Assembly: GCA_023135015.1 (NCBI GenBank)
Contig: JAGLTZ010000323.1
Span: forward strand, 1-5,441
From: Candidatus Latescibacterota bacterium
Lineage (GTDB): Bacteria; Blakebacterota; Blakebacteria; Blakebacterales; Blakebacteraceae
DNA length: 5,441 nt
Reading direction: 5' to 3'
Part shown: positions 1 to 4,629 of the stretch, in pieces
Numbering within the stretch: the first letter of the stretch is position 1
Layout: each line of letters opens with the position of its first letter
The notes under the pieces: generated by a model
What the model was told of the DNA's origin: nothing
Seen by the model: only the letters and a program-made list of their open reading frames with translations
The model's database searches: none
Translations under genes and position numbers: made by a program

Positions 1-38
1 CAGTGACGGTAGCTGTGTTCATGGTCCGTCCAAGATAG
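1..38 (+). CDS. Possible C-terminal end of an upstream gene (partial)
   Basis: The frame starting at base 3 reads VTVAVFMVRPR and stops with TAG at 36-38, leaving 61 bases before the response regulator start. A short run of beta-type residues ending in a basic tail would suit the last strand of a histidine-kinase ATPase domain, and a sensor kinase is the usual upstream partner of an NtrC-type regulator. Eleven codons cannot identify a family. The alternative frame, stopping at 47-49, is also open and looks less protein-like. The kinase identity is purely contextual. Confidence 0.25.
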   Translation, partial: VTVAVFMVRPR

Positions 39-86
39 CGAGATATTGACGGACTTCGATACGGTGTTTAAACTGTGCGCGCCCCC

Positions 87-95
87 AGAAGGAGG
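87..95 (+). promoter_or_regulatory. Ribosome binding site of the response regulator
   Basis: AGAAGGAGG lies four bases before the ATG at 100. It decides the start in favour of this ATG over the in-frame TTG at 46, which has no comparable site and would add 18 residues ahead of a receiver domain that already begins correctly. Confidence 0.75.
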
Positions 96-99
96 CAGT

Positions 100-1509
100 A
101 TGAGTTCCGTCCCGCGTGTAGCTGTGGTCGATGACGATCCGGTTCTTCTCGATATTCTCCAAAAGACACTGACAGGTCGCGGTTACGATGTAGCGGTATT
201 CCCCGACGGCACATCATTCCTCGGCGCGCTTGAGGTCGGCGAAACGCCCGATGTAGCCGTACTCGACATACGGCTTCCCGGTCCGGATGGCGTCGAACTC
301 CTGAAACGTCTGCATGAGGATATTCCCGCCTGCAGAGTAGTCATGATGACCGCTTATAAGAGCATGGAGAGCATGCTCGACTCTCTGCGATACGGTGCCA
401 TCGAGTATCTCATGAAGCCGCTGACTGCAGGTGAAGTCGCCGATGCAGTCGAGCAGAGCCTGCTCAAGCGGCGCCGTCTGGACCGCATCTCTGAAGGGAC
501 GCCCGCCTTCGACGTGGAAAGCAGGGAAGAGGTCTCGGAGCTTGCCCGGGTGATGGGCCCCAGTGCGGCCGTTGCGGACATCGAGGCTTTTGTCAAAAAG
601 GCGGGGCGGAGTGATGTCCCGGTATTGATTTCAGGCGAGACAGGAACCGGTAAAGAGGTTGTGGCTAGAGCAATTCACGCTGCAAGCGGGCGGAGAGCCC
701 TCCAGATGATGGTCCTCAACTGCGGAGCGATCCCTGAGCCCCTGATTGAATCGGAGCTCTATGGGCATATGAGAGGTGCTTTCACGGGAGCCCATACAGA
801 TCAGCAGGGATTGATTGAGACTGCTGATGGCTCGACCCTCTTCCTCGATGAAGTAGGGGAGCTGCCTCAGGCCAGCCAGGTGAAGCTGCTGAGAGTGCTT
901 CAGGAGGGAGAGGTCCGCAGGCTCGGCAGCCGATCCACAAAAAGGGTTGATGTCAGGGTTATTGCTGCGACCAATTCCGATCTCGAGCATTCGGTAGCTG
1001 TGGGCAGTTTCAGACGTGACCTCTTCTACAGGCTGAATGTACTAAAACTGCGGCTTCCACCGCTGCGGGAGAGGAAGGAGGATATCCCCCACCTGCTTGA
1101 CCGATTTCTCGAGCTCTACAGTCGTCGAAAGGGAGGGGTGACGCCAGAATTCAGCAAAAGGGCGATGCGTGCGCTCCATCAGTATCCATGGCCCGGTAAT
1201 GTGCGCGAGCTGGAGAATGAGGTGGCCCGTGCGGTGACCCTGGTCGAGGCAGACTCTGTCAAACTCAAAGACCTATCGGAGGAGATCATGGCGGTCCAGC
1301 AGATACGGGGTGCGGGCAGCCTGAAGGCCGCAATGGATATGAAAGAGCGCCAGCTGATCCTGTCGACCCTGGAGCTTACAGGGTGGAACAAGACAGAGGC
1401 GGCAAAGATGCTGGGCATGTCCCGACAGAACCTATACCAGCGCCTCAATTACCACGTAATACCGCCAAACCCTCCGACTTCGGGCAGCGATGGTGTAAAG
1501 CCTGATTGA
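100..1509 (+). CDS. NtrC-family sigma-54-dependent response regulator
   Basis: This is a cytoplasmic two-component regulator of 469 residues, the usual length for the NtrC/AtoC/ZraR group. Residues 1-120 are a receiver domain with the acidic cluster DDD at 11-13, phospho-acceptor D56 in VLDIRLPG, T84 and K106. Residues about 150-390 are the AAA+ sigma-54 activation domain: Walker A GETGTGKE at 179-186, the RpoN-contacting GAFTGA loop at 226-231, Walker B TLFLDEVGE at 246-254, sensor I ATN at 290-292, an arginine-finger region FRRDLFYRLNV at 304-314, and sensor II WPGNVREL at 364-371. Residues about 412-451 form a Fis-type helix-turn-helix (NKTEAAKMLGMSRQNLYQRL). All catalytic motifs are intact, so it should hydrolyse ATP and remodel RpoN holoenzyme after phosphorylation. 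The cognate kinase is not in the window. A sigma-54-like promoter lies 165 bases beyond the stop, making ssb a candidate target. The stimulus cannot be read from sequence, so I give no gene symbol. Confidence 0.96.
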   Translation: MSSVPRVAVVDDDPVLLDILQKTLTGRGYDVAVFPDGTSFLGALEVGETPDVAVLDIRLPGPDGVELLKRLHEDIPACRVVMMTAYKSMESMLDSLRYGAIEYLMKPLTAGEVADAVEQSLLKRRRLDRISEGTPAFDVESREEVSELARVMGPSAAVADIEAFVKKAGRSDVPVLISGETGTGKEVVARAIHAASGRRALQMMVLNCGAIPEPLIESELYGHMRGAFTGAHTDQQGLIETADGSTLFLDEVGELPQASQVKLLRVLQEGEVRRLGSRSTKRVDVRVIAATNSDLEHSVAVGSFRRDLFYRLNVLKLRLPPLRERKEDIPHLLDRFLELYSRRKGGVTPEFSKRAMRALHQYPWPGNVRELENEVARAVTLVEADSVKLKDLSEEIMAVQQIRGAGSLKAAMDMKERQLILSTLELTGWNKTEAAKMLGMSRQNLYQRLNYHVIPPNPPTSGSDGVKPD

Positions 1510-1532
1510 CGCCCGTATCCTCCTGCTGGCAA

Positions 1533-1567
1533 GGGATTTGGTAAGCGGACACTTTCTGTCAAATCCC
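1533..1567 (+). repeat. Inverted repeat downstream of the regulator gene
   Basis: GGGATTTG at 1533-1540 is perfectly complementary to CAAATCCC at 1560-1567, with 19 bases between. No T-run follows, so it is a poor intrinsic terminator, although it could still form at the 3' end of the regulator mRNA. It encloses the smaller dyad GACA-N5-TGTC at 1548-1560, which may be the more meaningful element. Confidence 0.5.
1548..1560. promoter_or_regulatory. Candidate distal activator-binding dyad
   Basis: GACACTTTCTGTC is a dyad of the form GACA-N5-TGTC, centred about 147 bases before the predicted sigma-54 start near 1701. This is a typical distance for an enhancer site of an NtrC-type activator. A second element with the same ACA-N5-TGT core lies at 1615-1629. 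Binding by the adjacent regulator is inferred from position and repetition only. Confidence 0.35.
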
Positions 1568-1614
1568 CTTCACACTATTCGAATCCTCAATTAGGTTCGG
1601 CTGAACAGCTAGCT

Positions 1615-1629
1615 ATACACGCAATGTAT
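1615..1629. promoter_or_regulatory. Candidate proximal activator-binding dyad
   Basis: ATACA-CGCAA-TGTAT is a perfect five-base-arm dyad centred about 79 bases before the predicted start near 1701. It shares the ACAC...TGT core and the five-base spacer with the dyad at 1548-1560. It overlaps another small palindrome, GCAAT-GT-ATTGC at 1621-1632, and follows the palindrome AGCTAGCT at 1607-1614, so its exact limits are uncertain. Confidence 0.35.
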
Positions 1630-1673
1630 TGCCGCTCATGCAGTTGCCCCTCGTTCCATGCCCGGTCAATAAA

Positions 1674-1690
1674 CTGGCACGCTGTTTGTT
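1674..1690 (+). promoter_or_regulatory. Sigma-54 (RpoN) -24/-12 promoter upstream of ssb
   Basis: CTGGCACGCTGTTTGTT matches the RpoN consensus YTGGCACGRNNNTTGCW. The -24 element TGGCACG is exact, and TTG falls at exactly the right distance for the -12 element. The departures are C for the purine after TGGCACG and T for C at -12 (GT instead of GC). Transcription would start near 1701, giving a leader of about 46 bases before the ssb ATG at 1747. A sigma-54 activator gene sits immediately upstream. No good sigma-70 promoter was seen in this gap, although one could lie further upstream. The non-consensus -12 base lowers confidence. Confidence 0.6.
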
Positions 1691-1734
1691 ACCAGTAGTC
1701 GGCAGAATCATAAGATCCCCTGACCCGATTGCCT

Positions 1735-1738
1735 GGAG
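1735..1738 (+). promoter_or_regulatory. Ribosome binding site of ssb
   Basis: GGAG sits eight bases before ATG 1747. It favours this start over the in-frame TTG at 1729 (upstream of the site) and the ATG at 1762, which has no comparable site. Confidence 0.6.
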
Positions 1739-1746
1739 TGTGCCGA

Positions 1747-2166
1747 ATGAACGGGCTGAAAATGCCAAACCTCAATATCACCATTGTATCCGGTCGTCTT
1801 ACCCGGACACCGGAATTGAAATACACCCAGAGTGGAGTGCCGGTACTACGAGCACGGCTAGCCAATAACAATTTCTACAGGACCGCCGATGGAGAGTGGA
1901 AACGGGAAGCCACATTTGTCGGGTTTGTTACGTGGCAGGCGCTTGCTGAAAGGTGTTACGAGAACCTGCAGAAAGGAAGCGCAGTGATGGTAACCGGCCG
2001 GTTGAATTCGAGTGAATGGGAAACCGGAGATGGTGAAAAGAGGTCCCAGATAGAGATCAGGGCCGATCGGGTCCAGTTCCTCGAACGTAAACCTTCCGAG
2101 GAAATTGACGGCCAGCAGGAAGCGGATGAAGAGGTGGATACTCAGACAGAGGAAGTTGAGAGTTGA
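1747..2166 (+). CDS. ssb: Single-stranded DNA-binding protein (SSB family)
   Basis: This 139-residue protein has one OB-fold at about residues 8-113. The start NLNITIVSGRLTRTPELKYTQSG resembles the first strands of bacterial SSB (NKVILVGNLGQDPE in E. coli). It is followed by FVGFVTWQALAE, the match to the conserved EWHRVVLFGKLAE segment, then ENLQKGSAVMVTGRL, which matches EYLRKGSQVYIEGQL. Aromatic residues likely to stack on DNA include W51, F57, W63 and W91. It should coat single-stranded DNA in replication, repair or recombination, probably as a tetramer. The tail from about 116 is short and strongly acidic but ends EEVES. It lacks the DDDIPF-type tip through which SSB usually recruits partner proteins, so this may be an accessory paralogue. 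Its stop overlaps a TTG of the next gene. A sigma-54-like promoter precedes it, which is unusual for a housekeeping ssb. Confidence 0.92.
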   Translation: MNGLKMPNLNITIVSGRLTRTPELKYTQSGVPVLRARLANNNFYRTADGEWKREATFVGFVTWQALAERCYENLQKGSAVMVTGRLNSSEWETGDGEKRSQIEIRADRVQFLERKPSEEIDGQQEADEEVDTQTEEVES

Positions 2167-2171
2167 TTTCC

Positions 2172-2516
2172 ATGCCTACCCAGGCAGGCGATGTGTCTAT
2201 CCCTCAGCTTCTGGGCGATGTGTTGAGCGATGCGCGTGTTCAAGAATGCCTGTGGGTTGGCCTGATGGAGTGGGACCTGCGAATCCAGGATGTCGCGCTC
2301 CGGCCCCGGTTTGCTGCAGAGGGGGGAACCCATCCGAATGGCTGGGTGCTGTGTGTGGGCCTGGGGCCGGGGGTGCGGCTGGAAGTAACGGCCGGGCGCA
2401 ACGGCGTTCCGGTTCAGGAGATACGTCTTATCGTCGCTCCGGCCAAGGCTCCAAAGCTTTTGAAGAGGACAATGTCGTCGGCGCCCGGTCCGCGTGTGAG
2501 GATGGGAGTCCGCTGA
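2172..2516 (+). CDS. Hypothetical protein, coupled to ssb
   Basis: I do not recognise this 114-residue protein. ATG 2172 comes five bases after the ssb stop and nine bases after GAGAG at 2158-2162. An alternative TTG start at 2163 overlaps the ssb stop as TTGA. Codon choice looks like its neighbours and the frame is open throughout, so it is probably real. Residues about 8-50 suggest a helical start followed by alternating strands with tryptophans at W28, W34 and W58. Residues 57-90 (GWVLCVGLGPGVRLEV, then VQEIRLIVAP) look like beta strands. The last 23 residues (92-114) are basic and rich in proline and glycine. No signal peptide, membrane segment or metal-binding cysteine pattern is visible. 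Tight linkage implies co-translation with SSB, so a DNA-related role is possible, but this is only contextual. Confidence 0.65.
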   Translation: MPTQAGDVSIPQLLGDVLSDARVQECLWVGLMEWDLRIQDVALRPRFAAEGGTHPNGWVLCVGLGPGVRLEVTAGRNGVPVQEIRLIVAPAKAPKLLKRTMSSAPGPRVRMGVR

Positions 2517-2585
2517 GGCATCAACCCGTGGGCCCTGGGTGGTGTCTGCATAAAGGGGGGCTGTAGGCGCCAGGCAGGGCCGAGT

Positions 2586-2613
2586 GGAGGGGACCTTCGG
2601 GTCCCCTTCCTTT
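2586..2613 (+). terminator. Intrinsic terminator after ssb and the hypothetical gene
   Basis: The stem pairs 2586-2595 (GGAGGGGACC) with 2600-2609 (GGTCCCCTTC) around a TTCG tetraloop. It has ten pairs including one G-U, and a short pyrimidine run CTTT follows. The extra-stable UUCG loop and GC-rich stem make it the clearest terminator in the window. The T-run is short, so termination may be partial. On the minus strand no T-run follows, so it does not look bidirectional. Confidence 0.8.
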
Positions 2614-2631
2614 ATAAACTAATACCTATCC

Positions 2632-2652
2632 GCAATCCGTCTCACGGATCGC
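2632..2652 (-). terminator. Weak stem-loop downstream of the minus-strand membrane gene
   Basis: On the minus strand GCGATCCGT and ACGGATTGC pair over nine positions, including a G-U, around a GAG loop. The stem begins 38 bases beyond the stop of the 62-residue gene. The core ATCCGT/ACGGAT is perfect. No T-run follows, so it could be an mRNA 3'-end stem or a weak terminator rather than a standard one. Confidence 0.3.
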
Positions 2653-2690
2653 TCGCCGGATGAGCATTGGTACGGTTTCCTGGGCGGGAA

Positions 2691-2879
2691 TTAAATGATG
2701 TCTTCGCTCGACTCGATGATACGCAGCGCGAACCAGAAGAGGATCGCCCATATTATCGTTCCCAGGTAGATCATGCCTATCTCATTGGCCCCGGCCTCGT
2801 ATCGTAAAGCGATTCCGGCCGGAACCAGGGACAGGATAAACAGCAATAGGTAACCGCCGATCCGCTTGAGCATCTTCAC
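2691..2879 (-). CDS. Small two-helix membrane protein
   Basis: This 62-residue protein of unknown function is probably a small inner-membrane protein. A basic start (MKMLKR) precedes a hydrophobic helix at about 7-25 (IGGYLLLFILSLVPAGIAL), a short polar loop RYEAGANE at 26-33, a second helix at about 34-52 (IGMIYLGTIIWAILFWFAL), and an acidic tail ESSED. Both ends are predicted cytoplasmic by the positive-inside rule. The start is GTG at 2877-2879, supported by GGAGG nine bases upstream; the ATG at 2871-2873 would be fifteen bases from that site. A good sigma-70-type promoter lies upstream on the same strand. It faces away from truA and converges on the terminator of the ssb unit. I do not assign a family. 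Confidence 0.72.
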   Translation of the reverse strand: MKMLKRIGGYLLLFILSLVPAGIALRYEAGANEIGMIYLGTIIWAILFWFALRIIESSEDII

Positions 2880-2888
2880 GTTCCGGAA

Positions 2889-2893
2889 CCTCC
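2889..2893 (-). promoter_or_regulatory. Ribosome binding site of the small membrane protein
   Basis: GGAGG on the minus strand is nine bases before the GTG at 2879. It decides for the GTG start and supports the short ORF as real. Confidence 0.7.
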
Positions 2894-2924
2894 GTCTATT
2901 ACTTGTATCGCCTTACTTCTTGTC

Positions 2925-2952
2925 TTTTCACATTAAGAGGTGGCATCATAAT
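2925..2952 (+). promoter_or_regulatory. Possible plus-strand promoter for truA
   Basis: TTTTCA (2925-2930; four of six) and CATAAT (2947-2952; five of six) are 16 bases apart, predicting a start near 2959 and a truA leader of about 125 bases. Its -10 box overlaps the -10 box of the minus-strand promoter, so the two may compete. It is weaker than the minus-strand promoter. Confidence 0.35.
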
Positions 2953-2973
2953 TTTGGCATGACTTCGAGTCAA
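2945..2973 (-). promoter_or_regulatory. Sigma-70-type promoter for the small membrane protein
   Basis: On the minus strand TTGACT (2973-2968) and TATGAT (2950-2945) are separated by exactly 17 bases; each box matches five of six consensus positions. Transcription would start near 2938 and give a leader of about 60 bases before the GTG at 2879. The spacer and -35 box overlap the dyad at 2952-2980. Confidence 0.6.
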
Positions 2974-2980
2974 ACCAAAA
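2952..2980. repeat. Two-part inverted repeat, candidate operator
   Basis: TTTTGG (2952-2957) pairs with CCAAAA (2975-2980). Inside it, GACT (2961-2964) pairs with AGTC (2968-2971) around TCG, and CAT lies opposite AAA as an internal loop. The dyad is symmetric about 2966. It covers the -35 box and spacer of the minus-strand promoter and the predicted start of the plus-strand one, as expected of an operator. As RNA it would be a 5'-end hairpin in the truA transcript. It has no T-run on either strand. Confidence 0.45.
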
Positions 2981-2988
2981 GGGTACTA

Positions 2989-3026
2989 TCAGGCAAATGA
3001 GCCTGAGAGATCCAGCGACTTCAGGC
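2989..3026 (+). promoter_or_regulatory. Leader with mutually exclusive stems upstream of truA
   Basis: TCAGGC occurs at 2989-2994 and again at 3021-3026, and GCCTGA at 3001-3006 is the exact complement of both. The middle arm can pair with only one copy at a time, giving a six-base loop or a fourteen-base loop. This layout resembles an attenuator or antiterminator pair, but no terminator hairpin or T-run follows before truA, so any effect would more likely be on translation or RNA stability. I could not match it to a known riboswitch. Confidence 0.35.
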
Positions 3027-3083
3027 CGGACAAACGGTAAACAGATACCACGCAGGAGTAACGTCTGAACATCCGGTAACGTT

Positions 3084-3851
3084 GTGGAAAATCGACCTGT
3101 AAAGATCACGATTGAGTATGACGGCTCAGACTACCACGGCTGGCAGCGCCAGCCCGAACAGCGGACCGTGCAGGGAGAGCTGGAGCGAGCGTTCACCCTG
3201 GTAAGAGGTACACCGATCTCTGTGGTAGGACAGGGTCGAACCGACAGCGGCGTCCATGCCGAGGGACAGGTAGCTCACGCCTTTCTTGACTCGGAAGATG
3301 TAGATCTCGAGGATCTCAGAAATCACCTGAACGGTTTGTTGGGGCCTACCTGCGTGGTGAAGGAGCTGGTACTTGCTCCGCAGGGCTTCCATGCCCGCTA
3401 CAGCGCCATATCGAGGCATTATCGGTACCAGATCACCAGTGTGCCCTCACCACTGCGGCGCAGCACACACTGGTATGTGAAGTGGGTGCTCGACATCGAT
3501 CTGATGGAAACGGCACTTGAACTCTGCCTCGGGGAGCATGATTTCGGAGCATTCTGCAGTCACAGCAGGGAGTATTTGCATACTCGCTGCAAGGTATCAG
3601 TCTTTACGTTGGACGAGGATGGGGCGATCATTACTTTTCGTATCGGTGCCGATCGTTTCTTACACAACATGGTCAGACGATTGATAGGGGAGATGGTTAT
3701 GCTGGGCCGCGGTTTCCATAGTATCGAGCATTGCATGTCTCTTCTGGACACTCCGGGACCAGCGCAGACCGGCTTGACAGCCCCTGCACATGCGCTCTTT
3801 CTGGAGCGTATCGTCTATCCAGAGGCGATCTCGGATCCTAATAACTCGTGA
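3084..3851 (+). CDS. truA: tRNA pseudouridine(38-40) synthase TruA
   Basis: This 255-residue cytoplasmic enzyme isomerises uridine to pseudouridine at positions 38, 39 and 40 of the tRNA anticodon stem-loop and normally acts as a homodimer. The length fits the family. The N-terminus KITIEYDGSDYHGWQRQP (7-24) is the standard TruA opening. The catalytic motif GRTDSGVHA lies at 51-59 with nucleophile D54. FHARYSAISRHYRYQI (102-117), HDFGAFC (152-158), RFLHNMVRRLIG (191-202) and the closing GLTAPAHALFLERIVYP are all typical. The GTG at 3084 is the only usable start after an in-frame TGA at 3066-3068. It has no clear Shine-Dalgarno: the nearest AGGAG (3054-3058) is 25 bases away, so initiation may be weak or depend on leader structure. 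The gene heads a same-strand run with a transaldolase and an HtrA protease. Confidence 0.97.
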   Translation: MENRPVKITIEYDGSDYHGWQRQPEQRTVQGELERAFTLVRGTPISVVGQGRTDSGVHAEGQVAHAFLDSEDVDLEDLRNHLNGLLGPTCVVKELVLAPQGFHARYSAISRHYRYQITSVPSPLRRSTHWYVKWVLDIDLMETALELCLGEHDFGAFCSHSREYLHTRCKVSVFTLDEDGAIITFRIGADRFLHNMVRRLIGEMVMLGRGFHSIEHCMSLLDTPGPAQTGLTAPAHALFLERIVYPEAISDPNNS

Positions 3852-3852
3852 A

Positions 3853-3911
3853 TTACCAGCCGATTAACGCATTATGGTAATGTAATAGATGAATAAATAT
3901 GGCTTTACCAT
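3853..3911 (+). repeat. Alternating complementary arms upstream of the transaldolase
   Basis: TTACCA at 3853-3858 can pair with TGGTAA at 3875-3880, and the same arm, extended to ATGGTAA (3874-3880), can pair with TTACCAT at 3905-3911. The third arm ends five bases before the Shine-Dalgarno, so the second stem would place a hairpin next to it. The arms are short and AT-rich, so chance is possible. No T-run follows and no clear promoter was found in this 75-base gap. Confidence 0.3.
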
Positions 3912-3915
3912 CAAC

Positions 3916-3922
3916 GGAGGAG
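3916..3922 (+). promoter_or_regulatory. Ribosome binding site of the transaldolase
   Basis: GGAGGAG ends four bases before ATG 3927 (the GGAGG core is six bases away). It is the strongest Shine-Dalgarno of the truA group and fixes the start. Confidence 0.75.
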
Positions 3923-3926
3923 CTGA

Positions 3927-4595
3927 ATGAAATTCTTCCTGGATACTGCAAACGTGGATGAAATCCGTGAAGCGAACGACCTGGGTGTGCTTGACGGAGT
4001 CACGACCAACCCCTCCCTGGTCGCTAAAGAGGGCAGGGAACACCATGAGCTGCTCAGGGAGATCTGCAGCATCGTAGATGGCCCGGTATCAGCGGAGGTG
4101 CTGTCACTTGAAAAAGAAGGAATGATAGAAGAGGCGCGCACCCTCTCCTCGATCCACCCTAACATTGTGGTGAAACTGCCGACCATTCCTGAGGGTCTTA
4201 AAGCGTGTAAGACGCTGACGGCCGAAGGTATCAGGACAAATTTGACACTTGTTTTCAACCCCGCGCAGGCCCTGATGTGTGCAAAAGCGGGGGCGACTTA
4301 CGTCAGCCCGTTTCTGGGTCGTCTCGACGATATACAGCATGATGGCATGGACCTTCTAGCCAAGCTGGTAACCATCATGCGCAACTACGGTTTCGAGACA
4401 CAGGTCCTGGCAGCGAGCATCCGCCACCCCCTGCACGTAGTCCAGGCAGCAATGCTCGGGGCGGATGTCATCACCATACCTCACAAGGTGATAATGCAGA
4501 TAATTAAACATCCGCTTACGGACATCGGCATCGAGAAGTTCCTGGCAGACGCCCGAAAAGCCCAGGAAACTCTGGATACGGGAAGCTCCTCCTGA
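3927..4595 (+). CDS. tal: Small transaldolase of the FSA/TalC family
   Basis: This 222-residue cytoplasmic class I aldolase of the short transaldolase/fructose-6-phosphate aldolase group folds as a TIM barrel. [13 protein letters not shown] opens the protein with D6; [13 protein letters not shown] follows at 24-36; the Schiff-base lysine is K83 in [19 protein letters not shown] is at 123-135; and VLAASIRHP lies near 164-172. Two positions separate the activities. E. coli FsaA has Q59 and Y131, whereas the equivalents here are E57 (SAEVLS) and F129 (SPFLGR), as in true transaldolases. I therefore infer transfer of a dihydroxyacetone unit between sedoheptulose 7-phosphate and glyceraldehyde 3-phosphate in the non-oxidative pentose phosphate pathway. 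Automated annotation may call it fsa. It follows truA by 75 bases and precedes the HtrA gene by 78. No frameshift or missing catalytic residue is seen. Confidence 0.95.
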   Translation: MKFFLDTANVDEIREANDLGVLDGVTTNPSLVAKEGREHHELLREICSIVDGPVSAEVLSLEKEGMIEEARTLSSIHPNIVVKLPTIPEGLKACKTLTAEGIRTNLTLVFNPAQALMCAKAGATYVSPFLGRLDDIQHDGMDLLAKLVTIMRNYGFETQVLAASIRHPLHVVQAAMLGADVITIPHKVIMQIIKHPLTDIGIEKFLADARKAQETLDTGSSS

Positions 4596-4629
4596 GCTGA
4601 TCTCTCAAAGAGACCATGAAACGGAGACT

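Noticed and set aside
46..99. TTG start at 46 extending the response regulator by 18 residues
   Set aside because: There is no Shine-Dalgarno at that TTG, the added residues do not belong to a receiver domain, and ATG 100 has a strong ribosome site four bases away.
354..1448. Minus-strand open frames opposite the response regulator (354-596, 631-990, 1179-1448)
   Set aside because: They lie wholly opposite a gene with complete domain motifs and have Ser/Arg-rich compositions typical of antisense shadows.
1533..1567. Inverted repeat as an intrinsic terminator of the regulator gene
   Set aside because: The 19-base loop is long and no T-run follows, so it is listed as a repeat rather than a terminator.
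1644..1671. Sigma-70 promoter TTGCCC/TCAATA upstream of ssb
   Set aside because: The -10 box matches only two of six positions; the sigma-54 element a few bases downstream is a far better match.
2105..2566. 153-codon plus-strand frame overlapping the end of ssb and the hypothetical gene
   Set aside because: It is rich in Arg, Gly, Cys and Ser in the manner of a shadow frame, has no ribosome site, and conflicts with two better-supported genes.
2952..2980. The TTTTGG/CCAAAA dyad as a terminator
   Set aside because: It has an internal loop, only a short GC part and no T-run after the stem on either strand; position over promoters suits an operator better.
2981..3066. Glycine or TPP riboswitch upstream of truA
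   Set aside because: CTGAGA on the plus strand and CTCTCAGG on the minus strand recall those classes, but the other conserved blocks (GCCGAAGG-type for glycine, the CTGAT/TACC region in order for TPP) are missing.
4601..4613. TCTCT-CAA-AGAGA stem after the transaldolase as a terminator
   Set aside because: It is a five-pair stem with moderate GC and no T-run, too weak to separate the transaldolase and protease genes.
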